Assembly (NCBI GenBank): GCA_016220085.1
Contig: JACRIN010000034.1
Span: forward strand, 1-64,000
Origin: Planctomycetota bacterium
GTDB taxonomy: Bacteria > Planctomycetota > UBA1135 > GCA-002686595
Direction: 5' to 3'
DNA: 64,000 bases
This document shows positions 1 to 7,829 of the stretch, one piece after another. Below the pieces are notes generated by a model, which was not told the origin of the DNA, made no database searches, and saw only the letters and a program-made list of their open reading frames with translations. Made by a program: the position numbers and the translations under genes. The stretch's first letter is position 1, and each line of letters opens with the position of its first letter.

Positions 1-610
1 CGCGCCGTCCTTCGTCGAAGCCGCGACGTTCGAGAACGCGCTGCTCGCGCTCGCGCTGATCGTCGGCGCGGCGATCGCGCAGAACGCGCTCAACACGTTC
101 GACAACGCCGACGGCGCGGCGGGCGGGCTCGCGACGCTCGCGCTCGGCGCGAGCGCGTTCCCCGCGTCGGGCGCGTTGCTCGGCTTCCTCGCGTTCAACT
201 TGCCGTGGCGCGGCCGCACGCGCGCGATGCTCGGCGACGCGGGCTCGCACGCGCTCGGCGTCGCGTTCCTGCTGACCCCGGCGGCGTGGCCTGCGCTCGC
301 GCTGCCGCTCCTCGATCTCGCGCGCGTCGTCTGCGTGCGCCGCGCCGAGGGTCGGCCGATCTGGCGCGGGGATCGCGCGCACCTCGCGCATCGGCTCGCC
401 GGTCTCGGGCTCTCGTCCTTCGCCGTGCTCGGGTGGCTCGTCGTGATCGCGTCGCCGAGCGTCGTGCTCGGCGCGGTCGGCTTCGCGCGCGCGAGCCCGT
501 GGCCGTGCCTGTCCGGCCTGCTGGGCACCGCGGCGCTCTTCCTGGTCGCGATCGCGCGCATCGCGCGCCTGGAGCGGCGGCGCGTCTCCGAGGCGATCGG
601 GCCGCGTTGA
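1..610 (+). CDS. WecA/MraY-type phospho-sugar transferase, 5' partial
   Basis: Only the last 202 codons lie in the window; the reading frame begins at base 2 and ends in TGA. Visible residues 31-38 read NTFDNADG, the Asp-rich catalytic motif of polyprenyl-phosphate HexNAc-1-phosphate transferases. Residues about 77-86 read LGDAGSHALG, the conserved LGDxGS loop. Further on GDRAHLAHRLAGLGLS matches the HxxHR-type cytoplasmic loop of the WecA/TagO branch. Hydrophobic segments alternate with these loops, as in the multi-pass family. The family moves a sugar-1-phosphate onto undecaprenyl phosphate to start surface-glycan assembly. The WecA/TagO branch is more likely than MraY because of the HxxHR loop, but the sugar is unknown. 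Confidence 0.85.
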   Translation, partial: APSFVEAATFENALLALALIVGAAIAQNALNTFDNADGAAGGLATLALGASAFPASGALLGFLAFNLPWRGRTRAMLGDAGSHALGVAFLLTPAAWPALALPLLDLARVVCVRRAEGRPIWRGDRAHLAHRLAGLGLSSFAVLGWLVVIASPSVVLGAVGFARASPWPCLSGLLGTAALFLVAIARIARLERRRVSEAIGPR

Positions 611-623
611 CGCGTCTCCGGGC

Positions 624-652
624 TTGCCGCTCGCTAGGCGGCTCGGGATAAT
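624..652 (+). promoter_or_regulatory. sigma70-like promoter for the metallophosphoesterase gene
   Basis: TTGCCG at 624-629 and GATAAT at 647-652 are separated by 17 bases. They sit just after the upstream stop codon and about 80 bases before the GTG start at 733. The match is four of six at -35 and five of six at -10, unusual in such GC-rich surroundings. Confidence 0.45.
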
Positions 653-732
653 CCCCGGCCCTCTAGGGTTCGCGTCCGAGCCGTGTTGCGTTCACGGCGC
701 GGGTCCTTCGAGCCTCCGCCGGCACCCCGCAC

Positions 733-1602
733 GTGGACTACCCGCTCACCGCCTTGATCTCCGACCTGCACGGCAATTGGCCGGCCTTGACGACGGCCCT
801 CGCCGACGCCGAGGAGCGTGGGGTCGAGCGTTTCGGCTGCCTCGGCGATGTCGTCGGCTACGGCGCGAAGCCGCGCGAGTGCCTGGAGCGCGTGATGGCG
901 TTGATCGGGTCCTCCCCTGGCTCGAACTCGGGCCCGAACTCTGGCCCGGGCGTCGGGCCCAAGCCCGGCGTGCTCGCGCCGGGCGCGAGGCTCGGCCTTC
1001 AGCCCGGCTTTTGCTTGCAGGGCAACCACGAGCAAGCGCTGATGCAGTCCGCCGCGGAGTTCAACCCGAACGCGCGCGCCGCGATCGAGTGGACGCGCGA
1101 GGAGCTCTCGAGCGGCGCCGATCGCGAGCGCAATCTCGCACTCTGGGACTTCCTCGACACGCTGCGGCCGCTCCACAGCGAGCCCGGCGCGATGTACGCC
1201 CACGGCAGTCCGCGCGATCCGGTGCGCGAGTACATGCTCCCGCGCGACATCCGCGACGCGGCGAAGATGCGCGCCAACTTCGCGAGGATGACCGAGCCCG
1301 TCTGCTTCGTCGGGCACAGTCACGTCCCCGCGATCTACTACGAGGACGGGACGTTCTACCGTCCGAAGAGCACCGAGGGTCCGTACGACCTCGCCATCGA
1401 CGCGAAGCGTCGGGCGATCGTCAACGTCGGCTCCGTCGGTCAGCCGCGCGACGGCGATCCGCGGCTCTGCTACGCGCTCTTCGACGGCCGTCACGTGACG
1501 TTCGTGCGTCTGGAGTACGACGTCGCGGCTGCGCAGCGCGACATCCGCGCCCAATCCGCGCTGCCCGCCTATCTCGCCGACCGCTTGTCGGTCGGACACT
1601 GA
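733..1602 (+). CDS. calcineurin-like metallophosphoesterase
   Basis: The 289-residue protein starts at GTG. It carries the metal-binding signatures of the Metallophos_2 class: SDLHGN at 10-15, GDVVGYG at 38-44, GNHE at 97-100, AHGSPRD further on and GHSHVP near residue 195, followed by NVGSVGQPRDGD. These are typical of small phosphodiesterases or protein/dinucleotide phosphatases of the YfcE/diadenosine-tetraphosphatase type; the substrate cannot be told from sequence. Oddity: residues about 59-92 are a Gly/Pro/Ser-rich insert between the second and third metal motifs, where relatives normally have a short loop. It is predicted cytoplasmic, with no signal peptide. It lies 22 bases before yidC and may be cotranscribed with it. 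Confidence 0.85.
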   Translation: MDYPLTALISDLHGNWPALTTALADAEERGVERFGCLGDVVGYGAKPRECLERVMALIGSSPGSNSGPNSGPGVGPKPGVLAPGARLGLQPGFCLQGNHEQALMQSAAEFNPNARAAIEWTREELSSGADRERNLALWDFLDTLRPLHSEPGAMYAHGSPRDPVREYMLPRDIRDAAKMRANFARMTEPVCFVGHSHVPAIYYEDGTFYRPKSTEGPYDLAIDAKRRAIVNVGSVGQPRDGDPRLCYALFDGRHVTFVRLEYDVAAAQRDIRAQSALPAYLADRLSVGH

Positions 1603-1624
1603 TCCACCGAGGCTCGAGGTTCGC

Positions 1625-3652
1625 TTGGAAAAACGACTGCCGATCTTCCTCCTGGTGACGTTCGCCGTGATCGCCGGCTGGATGGCGTTCTCGAGCTGGC
1701 GCTGGCCGGCGCCGCCGCCGCGCGCGCTGCCCGAAACATCCAAGACGCAGTCCGCGCCGGTCGAGCCCGGCCGCGCGGGTTCCACCGACGCGCCGATCGC
1801 GCAGGCTCCGATGGCGAGCGGTGCGCCGGCCGCGGGCGACGCGCGCCCCGACCTCACGCCGCGTGTCGAGGAGGCCGAAGAGCGCTCGCTCGTGCTCGAT
1901 CTCGGCAAGCCGGGCGAGCCGGGCTCGTTCCGCGCGGTGTTCTCGAACCGTGGCGCGCGGTTGGTCGAGCTGCGAATCGGCAACTACTACGTCGACGAGC
2001 ACGTCAAGGGCGACGCGCGGCTCGACTGGCAGAACTGGACGACGATCCTCGCGTCGGCGCTGAGTTCCGGCCGCGAAACCGGATCGCTGTCGTGGCGCAC
2101 GATCGCCGGCAGCGACGCGTTGCGCCGCGAGCCGCTCGAGAGCGCGCTTTGGACGATGCGCGAGCTCGACGACCACACCGGCGTCGAGTTCCAGCTCGCG
2201 CCGGGCCTCGGCGTGCGCTTCACGAAGCGCGTGCGCTTCGTGCCGGGCACGTACAGGATGGAGGTCGACCTCGAGCTCGCGAACGAGGGCCTCGACACGC
2301 CCGCGCAGAAGTCGAGCTTCGTCTTCCGGCCCGCGGAAATCGTGCCGCTGGAGTCCGGCGACACGTTCTATCAGGAGCCGCTCGCGATCGCCGCGGGCCG
2401 GCCCTCGGACGCGAAGCCGTTCGAGCTCGCCGACTTCGCGTACCAAGCGCCCGATCCGAGCGGACGCGTGCTCAAGGGCTCGCTCGACGTGCCCGCCGAG
2501 CCTTTGTCGTACGCCGGCGTCAACAACAAGTACTTCGCGTGTCTGATGCGCGGCGCCGACGAGCGCGGCAAGGCGAGCTTGGTCGGCGCGGCGTGGGAGC
2601 ACCTGCGCGACGACGCGTTCGCGGCGAAGGGCGTCGAATCGGCGAGCAAGTCCTATCGCCTGCTCGCGACCGATCTGCTGCTCTCGCTCGAGGTGCCCGC
2701 GAAGGGCCAGACCGCGAAGTTCCAGTACGTCGTGTACGCGGGGCCGAAGGACCGCGAGCTCCTGAAGGCGGAGCACCCCGACTTCGACACGCTCGTGCTG
2801 CACGACCTCGGCTTCTTCAGCGGCATCGCGAGCGTGCTGGTCACGGTGCTGCGCTTCTTCCATTCGCTCGTCGGCAACTGGGGCGTCGCGATCATCCTGC
2901 TGACGCTCTCCGTACGCTTGATCTTGTTCCCGATCAACCGCAAGTCGCAGACGGCGATGGCGCGCTACCAGAAGAAGATGAAGCGCGTCCAACCCGAGCT
3001 CGACGCGCTCAAGAAGAAGCACGCGGACAATCCGCAGGCGCTGCGCCAGGAGCAAGCGAAGATCATGCAGCGCGAGGCGCTGTTCCCGCCGCTCGGCGGT
3101 TGCTTGCCGATCTTCCTGCAGATCCCGGTGTTCTTCGGGCTCTTCCAAGCGCTGCGCACGTCGCTCGAGCTGCGTCAAGCTCCGTTCTGTCTGTGGATGA
3201 CCGACATGGCGAAGCCCGACCGCGCGATGGAGCTCGGTTGGCAGCTGCCGTTCGGTTGGCAGATCGAATACCTGAACGTCCTGCCGCCGCTGATGGTCGT
3301 CCTGTGGGTGCTCCAGCAATGGCTGATGCCCAAGCCCGCCGACGAGCAGCAGGCGAAGATGCAGAAGCTGATGATGTTCATGCCCATCATGATGGGTGTG
3401 TTCCTCTACAGCTACGCGGCGGGCCTGTCGCTCTACATGATCACGCAGTCGCTGGTCGGCATCCTCGAGACGACCTGGATCAAGAAGATCTGGCCGATCG
3501 ACGACACCGAGAAGCCGCCCTCGAAGACCGGCATCTTCTCGCGCATCGCGAAGCTGCACGAAGAGCAGCAGAAGAAGCTCAACGACCGCTACAAGGACAA
3601 GCCGTCCGGTGGCAAGTCGGGCGGCAAGAAGTCGCCCGGCAAGGGCAAGTGA
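1625..3652 (+). CDS. yidC: membrane protein insertase YidC
   Basis: The 675-residue protein starts at TTG. An N-terminal signal anchor (about residues 4-20) is followed by a Pro-rich linker and a large beta-type periplasmic domain (about 80-390). The conserved 60KD_IMP membrane core follows: a first core helix with the groove arginine in TLSVRLILFPI (about 426-437), a Lys-rich cytoplasmic coiled hairpin, LGGCLPIFLQIPVFFG (about 490-505), and closing helices to about residue 620. The tail is Lys/Gly-rich, as expected for ribosome contact. It inserts membrane proteins with or without SecYEG. It is followed after 13 bases by mnmE, the conserved neighbour; rnpA and yidD, which normally precede it, are instead near 62 kb. 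Confidence 0.95.
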   Translation: MEKRLPIFLLVTFAVIAGWMAFSSWRWPAPPPRALPETSKTQSAPVEPGRAGSTDAPIAQAPMASGAPAAGDARPDLTPRVEEAEERSLVLDLGKPGEPGSFRAVFSNRGARLVELRIGNYYVDEHVKGDARLDWQNWTTILASALSSGRETGSLSWRTIAGSDALRREPLESALWTMRELDDHTGVEFQLAPGLGVRFTKRVRFVPGTYRMEVDLELANEGLDTPAQKSSFVFRPAEIVPLESGDTFYQEPLAIAAGRPSDAKPFELADFAYQAPDPSGRVLKGSLDVPAEPLSYAGVNNKYFACLMRGADERGKASLVGAAWEHLRDDAFAAKGVESASKSYRLLATDLLLSLEVPAKGQTAKFQYVVYAGPKDRELLKAEHPDFDTLVLHDLGFFSGIASVLVTVLRFFHSLVGNWGVAIILLTLSVRLILFPINRKSQTAMARYQKKMKRVQPELDALKKKHADNPQALRQEQAKIMQREALFPPLGGCLPIFLQIPVFFGLFQALRTSLELRQAPFCLWMTDMAKPDRAMELGWQLPFGWQIEYLNVLPPLMVVLWVLQQWLMPKPADEQQAKMQKLMMFMPIMMGVFLYSYAAGLSLYMITQSLVGILETTWIKKIWPIDDTEKPPSKTGIFSRIAKLHEEQQKKLNDRYKDKPSGGKSGGKKSPGKGK

Positions 3653-3665
3653 GCGAGCGCGCGCG

Positions 3666-5138
3666 ATGGTCTCCGTTCGGCCGACGATCGTGGCGATCGC
3701 GACGCCGGCCGGGGGCGCCGCGCGCGCGCTGATCCGGCTCTCCGGAGCGCGCGCGAAGGAGCTCGCCGCAGAGCTGGTCGTGCCCGGTCCGGCGACACCG
3801 GCGTCCGGCGCGACGACAGCGGCGTTCGCTGCGGCGACGGCGGCATCCACGGCGGCGACACCGGCCTTCGGCGAGCGCGACGCGCGCAGGTTCGACGGCC
3901 GCGGCGTGCGCGACGTGCGAGTGTTCGACGGCCGCGGCGAGCAGCCCGCGCGTCTCGTCTGGATGACCGCGCCGCGCTCCTACACCGGCGAGGACGTCGT
4001 CGAGCTCGACGTGCTCGGCGCCGTGCCGCTGGTGCGCGCGCTCGTCGCGAGGCTGCACGCGCTCGGCGCGGAACCCGCCGAGCCCGGCGAGTTCACGAGG
4101 CGCGCGTTCGAGAACGGCCGGTTGTCGTTGGAGCAGGCCGAAGGCGTGCTCGCGCTGGTCGAGGCGCGCAACGAGGAGTCCGCGCGCGCGGCGGAAGCGC
4201 TGGTCAGCGGCGCGAGCGGGGGCGAGCAAGCGCGCCTGCGCGAAGAGCTCGTCGAGCTCGTCGCGCTCGGCGTCGCGAGCCTCGACTTCACCGAGGACGA
4301 CGCCGGGCACGTGCCGACCGAGGAATTGCTGCGCGGTGCGCGGCGCGCGCTCGCGGGCGTCGAGCGCTTCGCCGCCGTGCGCGCGCGGCGGCCGGAGGAG
4401 CGCGGCCACGCGCGCGCGACGCTCGCGGGCGCGCCGAACGCGGGCAAGAGCTCGCTCTTCAATCGGCTCGCGGGCGAGCGCGCGCTGGTCAGCCCGCACG
4501 CGGGCACGACTCGCGATCCGCTGCGCGCCGAGTTGGTCGGCTCGGGGCCCGGCGGCTCCGCGCTCACGGTCGAGCTCGTCGACACGCCGGGACTCGAGCC
4601 CGGTCGCGGCGAGGTCGGCAACGCGGCGCAGGAGCTCGGCCACGCCGCGCGCCGCGCGTCCGCGGTGCTCGTGTGGACGGTCGACGCGACGTCCGCGGAG
4701 CCCGAGCGGCTCGCCGCCGAACGCGCCGAGCTCGGCCGCGCCGTCGACGTCGTGCTCGCCTGGAACAAAGCCGATCGCGCGGACGCACGGCCGCTGCCGA
4801 TGGGCGAGGCGCTCGCGCGGCTCGAGGTGGTCTCGGCGCACGCCGTTTCCGCCGAGAGCGGGCAGGGGCTCGGCGAACTCGCCGCCGACTTGGTGCGCCG
4901 CGCGGCGGCGGCCGAGAGCGGGCTCGCGCGCGAGCTCGTGCTGCGCCACGGCCGCGCGCTGGAGCGCGCCGTGGAAGAGCTCCGGCTCGCGAGCGAGGCG
5001 CTCGCCTCCCGCGCGCCGCTAGAGCTCGCCGTCCTGCACCTGCGCGAGGCCCTGGACGGCCTCGACGACCTGTCCGGACGCACCGCGCCCGACGAGCTGC
5101 TCGGCCGAATCTTCGCGCGCTTCTGCATCGGGAAGTGA
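3666..5138 (+). CDS. mnmE: tRNA modification GTPase MnmE
   Basis: The 490-residue protein is read from the ATG at 3666, because family similarity begins there with TIVAIATPAGGAARALIRLSG. It has an N-terminal folate-binding domain (SYTGEDVVE, PGEFTRRAFENGRLSLEQAE), a helical domain, and an inserted G domain with GAPNAGKSS (about 254-262), AGTTRD, DTPG (about 305) and NKAD (about 366). It ends with the invariant FCIGK whose Cys is catalytic. With MnmG it installs the 5-(carboxymethyl)aminomethyl group on wobble U34 of certain tRNAs. It is longer than the usual 450 residues because of an Ala/Thr/Pro-rich insert at about residues 39-70 in the N-terminal domain. The yidC-mnmE pairing is canonical. 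Confidence 0.95.
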   Translation: MVSVRPTIVAIATPAGGAARALIRLSGARAKELAAELVVPGPATPASGATTAAFAAATAASTAATPAFGERDARRFDGRGVRDVRVFDGRGEQPARLVWMTAPRSYTGEDVVELDVLGAVPLVRALVARLHALGAEPAEPGEFTRRAFENGRLSLEQAEGVLALVEARNEESARAAEALVSGASGGEQARLREELVELVALGVASLDFTEDDAGHVPTEELLRGARRALAGVERFAAVRARRPEERGHARATLAGAPNAGKSSLFNRLAGERALVSPHAGTTRDPLRAELVGSGPGGSALTVELVDTPGLEPGRGEVGNAAQELGHAARRASAVLVWTVDATSAEPERLAAERAELGRAVDVVLAWNKADRADARPLPMGEALARLEVVSAHAVSAESGQGLGELAADLVRRAAAAESGLARELVLRHGRALERAVEELRLASEALASRAPLELAVLHLREALDGLDDLSGRTAPDELLGRIFARFCIGK

Positions 5139-5153
5139 GCCCCGGCCGGGGCT
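5138..5153. terminator. perfect GC palindrome at the mnmE stop
   Basis: The 16 bases AGCCCCGGCCGGGGCT are a perfect inverted repeat that begins on the last base of the mnmE stop codon. A hairpin at this place could end or stabilise the transcript. There is no following T-run, so a classic intrinsic terminator is not shown. Confidence 0.35.
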
Positions 5154-5199
5154 TCCGAGCGCGGAAGCGGGACCCGCAGCATCTAGACGCCCTCCGCCG

Positions 5200-5229
5200 T
5201 TGACACACAAGGGATGGGGTGTTTTCCTT
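5200..5229 (+). promoter_or_regulatory. candidate promoter for nrdR
   Basis: A perfect TTGACA lies at 5200-5205 in the 150-base gap before nrdR. The best -10 at 17-18 bases is a weak T-rich stretch (5223-5229). The -35 match is strong, the -10 poor, so this is tentative. Confidence 0.35.
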
Positions 5230-5288
5230 TGGGCGGGACGCACTCCCGCCACCGCCCGACCTCGCCATACGCTCCCGGACTGCCGACG

Positions 5289-5756
5289 ATGAAGTGCCCC
5301 CGCTGCAAGAAGGACAACGACCGCGTGGTCGACTCGCGGGCGGCGGGCGAAGGCAGCTCGATCCGACGCCGGCGCGAGTGCCTCGAGTGCTTCCTCCGCT
5401 ACACGACGTACGAGCGGGTCGAGGAGACGCCGCTGCGCGTGATCAAGAAGAACGGCGAGCGGGTCCGGTTCGATCGCGACCGGGTGCTGCAAGGGATGAT
5501 GCGCGCCTGCGAGAAGCTCCCGGTCTCGACGGAGTCGCTGGAGCAATCCGCCGCGCGCGTCGAGGCGCGCTGTCACGAGGAGTACGACCGCGAGGTGCCG
5601 AGCACGGTGATCGGCGCGCTGGTGATGGAGGAGCTCCGGCGCCTCAACCAAGTCGCGTACGTGCGCTTCGCGAGCGTCTACCGCGAGTTCAAGGACGTCA
5701 GCCAGTTCCTCGACGAGCTCAAGCCGATCCTCGAAGCGCGCAGGGAGGGCGAGTAG
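5289..5756 (+). CDS. nrdR: transcriptional repressor NrdR
   Basis: Read from the ATG at 5289, this is a 155-residue protein of normal NrdR length. It opens with MKCPRCKK and CLECFLRYTTYERVE, the four cysteines of the zinc ribbon (CPxC and CxxC). An ATP-cone follows from about residue 48 (VIKKNGERVRFDRDRVLQGM) and ends with RFASVYREFKDVSQF. NrdR senses ATP/dATP through the cone and represses ribonucleotide reductase genes by binding paired NrdR boxes. I could not see a convincing NrdR box in the flanking gap. Three bases downstream starts a second ATP-cone gene with ribonucleotide-reductase similarity, so the two are probably one operon and functionally connected. Confidence 0.95.
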   Translation: MKCPRCKKDNDRVVDSRAAGEGSSIRRRRECLECFLRYTTYERVEETPLRVIKKNGERVRFDRDRVLQGMMRACEKLPVSTESLEQSAARVEARCHEEYDREVPSTVIGALVMEELRRLNQVAYVRFASVYREFKDVSQFLDELKPILEARREGE

Positions 5757-5759
5757 CCC

Positions 5760-7826
5760 GTGACGCTGACGCGCGTGAAGAAACGCGACGGCCGTGAGGT
5801 GCCGTTCGACGCGGACAAGATCCGCGCGGCCATCCAGAAGGCGATGGCCGCCGTCGGCGACGAGGACCCGCATTTCGCGGTCGAGGTCGCGGGCGTCGTT
5901 TCGTTGACGCTCGACGGTCGGCACGAAGCGAGCGCCGGCGCCGGTTCGCCGAGCTTGCCGACGATCGAGGAGATCCAGGATCTCGTCGAGCAAGCGCTGA
6001 TCGAGCTCGGTCGCGCGTCGGTCGCGAAGGCCTACATCCTGTACCGGGATCGCCGCACCAAGGTGCGCGATGTGCTCGCGGTGCATCGCACGCACGCTCG
6101 GCCGACCTTGCGCGCGCCGCTCGTGCACGAAGCCGAGGCGGCGTCGACGTGGAGCAAGGGCCGCATCGTGGCCGCGCTGATGAACGAAGCCGACCTCGCG
6201 CGGGATGTCGCGGAGGAAGTGGCGTCGCGGGTCGAGGCGCGCGTGTTCGACGCGGGCTTCAAGCGCATCTCGACCGGGCTCGTGCGCGAGCTGGTCGACA
6301 ACGAACTCGTCGAGCTCGGCCTCGCCGGCGCGCTCAAGCGTCAGCTCACCTACGGCGTGCCCGCGCACGACCTTCGTTCGATTCTCGCCGACGGCGACGG
6401 CGCGCTCGATCCGACGCGCGCGACCTCCGGTGAGAGCTTCAGCGAGCGCACGACCGAGGCCCGGCTGGCCGCGGAGGTCCTGCGGCGCTTCTCGATCGAC
6501 GAAGTGCTCGACGAGCGCGCGACCGAGCGTCACCTGACCGGCGACTTCCACTGGATCGATCTGGCGCGACCGCACCAGCCGCTGTCGCTCGCCGTGCCCG
6601 CCGAACTCGTCTCCTCCGCCGCGCCGTCGTCGCGCGCCGCGTTCGACGCGCTCGACGAGATGGTGCGCGTCGCGAAACTCGCGTCGCTCGGCGTCGTGAT
6701 CGAGAACCCGGCCGCGTTGATCGCACCGCTCGCGCGCGAGCGCAAGGCCGGCTCGTCCACGCTCGCCGCGTGGCTCGTCGCGCTGACCGCCGCCGCGCGC
6801 GGCGCGGAACGGCGGATCGACCTCGGCGCGAGCGGCGTGCGCTCGATCGCGGTCACCAACGAGCTCGTGCGCGAACTCGCCGGCCTCGCGTCGTCACCGT
6901 TCGTCCCGCGGCTCTTCCTAGACGAGCTCGAGCTCGATGCGCTCGCCGAGACGTTCCCGGAGCGCGAAGCCGACCTCGAGCGCTTGCTGCTGACCGGCCG
7001 ACTGATCCCGACGTGGAGCTCGGAGCGCGAGAGCTTCGCGGCGCCGGGCTGCGTGCGGCTCGAACGCGAACGCGGCGTGATCGCGTGCGTCGGCGCGGTC
7101 GCGCTCAACTTGCCGCGCCTCGCGTGGCGCGCGGGGCCGTGGCGCGAAGATCGCTTCCTCGAGCTCGCCGCCGAGCTCGTCACCGACGCGCTCGCGGCGC
7201 TCGGCCGCGGCGTCGCGTTCCAGCACCAGACGCGCGGCGATCGCGTCGGCGATCTGCGCACGCGCAACACCGTCGCGCTGGTCCCGGTCGGGCTGCGCGA
7301 GGCTTTGCAGCTGCTCGGCGACGGCGAAGTGCGCCCGGACCAAGGCGCGCGCCTGCTGGGCTTCTTCGCGGACGCGTCCGCGCGCCTCGCCGCGCACGAG
7401 CGCCTGGTCGTGACGGTCACGCCGTTCTTCGGCGAGCGCGCCGCCGCGCGTTTCGCGGACCTGGACCAACACCTGCCGCAGAAGGCGCAGGCGTTGCTGT
7501 TCGAGCTCGGCGCGTCCGAAGCTCGACGCTCGAACGAGCCGTACTCGCTCGGCCTGCGTCTGTCTCCGTCGCCCGGTCGCGGACCGTGGACGGCCGAGGC
7601 CGAGCTCGTGGCGTCGCTGGCGGTCGGCGCGCTGCATCCCTTGCCCGAGGATCGCTCGCGCGGCGAGCACCTGGGGCTCTTCCCGTCGTGGCGGCGCTTC
7701 GCGGCGCTGCGCCGCGACCCGCTGCCGCGCGCCGAGCTCCAACCGACGCGTCCGCAGAACCTGGTGGCCCGTGAACTCTTCGATCGCGACGCGTCGCGAT
7801 CGCATCTCTCCGTCGAGAACAACTGA
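5760..7826 (+). CDS. ATP-cone protein resembling class III ribonucleotide reductase, radical domain missing
   Basis: The 688-residue protein starts at GTG, three bases after nrdR. Residues 1 to about 105 form an ATP-cone (VKKRDGREVPFDADKIRAAI, then ASVAKAYILYRDRRTKVRD). The next block, from SKGRIVAALMNEADLARDV through ISTGLVRELVDNELVELGL to YGVPAHDLRSI, follows the order of the second N-terminal module of anaerobic NrdD proteins. Later GAVALNLPRLAW and LVPVGLREALQLLG match the NrdD core. However, only two cysteines exist (C431, C443), there is no C-terminal four-Cys zinc site, and no glycyl-radical RxxGY-type segment. Catalysis as an NrdD is therefore unlikely; a nucleotide-sensing or regulatory role is possible. 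The NrdD relationship is my reading of motif order, not a search result. Confidence 0.7.
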   Translation: MTLTRVKKRDGREVPFDADKIRAAIQKAMAAVGDEDPHFAVEVAGVVSLTLDGRHEASAGAGSPSLPTIEEIQDLVEQALIELGRASVAKAYILYRDRRTKVRDVLAVHRTHARPTLRAPLVHEAEAASTWSKGRIVAALMNEADLARDVAEEVASRVEARVFDAGFKRISTGLVRELVDNELVELGLAGALKRQLTYGVPAHDLRSILADGDGALDPTRATSGESFSERTTEARLAAEVLRRFSIDEVLDERATERHLTGDFHWIDLARPHQPLSLAVPAELVSSAAPSSRAAFDALDEMVRVAKLASLGVVIENPAALIAPLARERKAGSSTLAAWLVALTAAARGAERRIDLGASGVRSIAVTNELVRELAGLASSPFVPRLFLDELELDALAETFPEREADLERLLLTGRLIPTWSSERESFAAPGCVRLERERGVIACVGAVALNLPRLAWRAGPWREDRFLELAAELVTDALAALGRGVAFQHQTRGDRVGDLRTRNTVALVPVGLREALQLLGDGEVRPDQGARLLGFFADASARLAAHERLVVTVTPFFGERAAARFADLDQHLPQKAQALLFELGASEARRSNEPYSLGLRLSPSPGRGPWTAEAELVASLAVGALHPLPEDRSRGEHLGLFPSWRRFAALRRDPLPRAELQPTRPQNLVARELFDRDASRSHLSVENN

Positions 7827-7829
7827 ACG

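Noticed and set aside
1421..3850. Long minus-strand frame opposite yidC
   Set aside because: It is a high-GC shadow frame; residues are Arg/Leu/Glu-rich without domain motifs, and yidC motifs are clear on the other strand.
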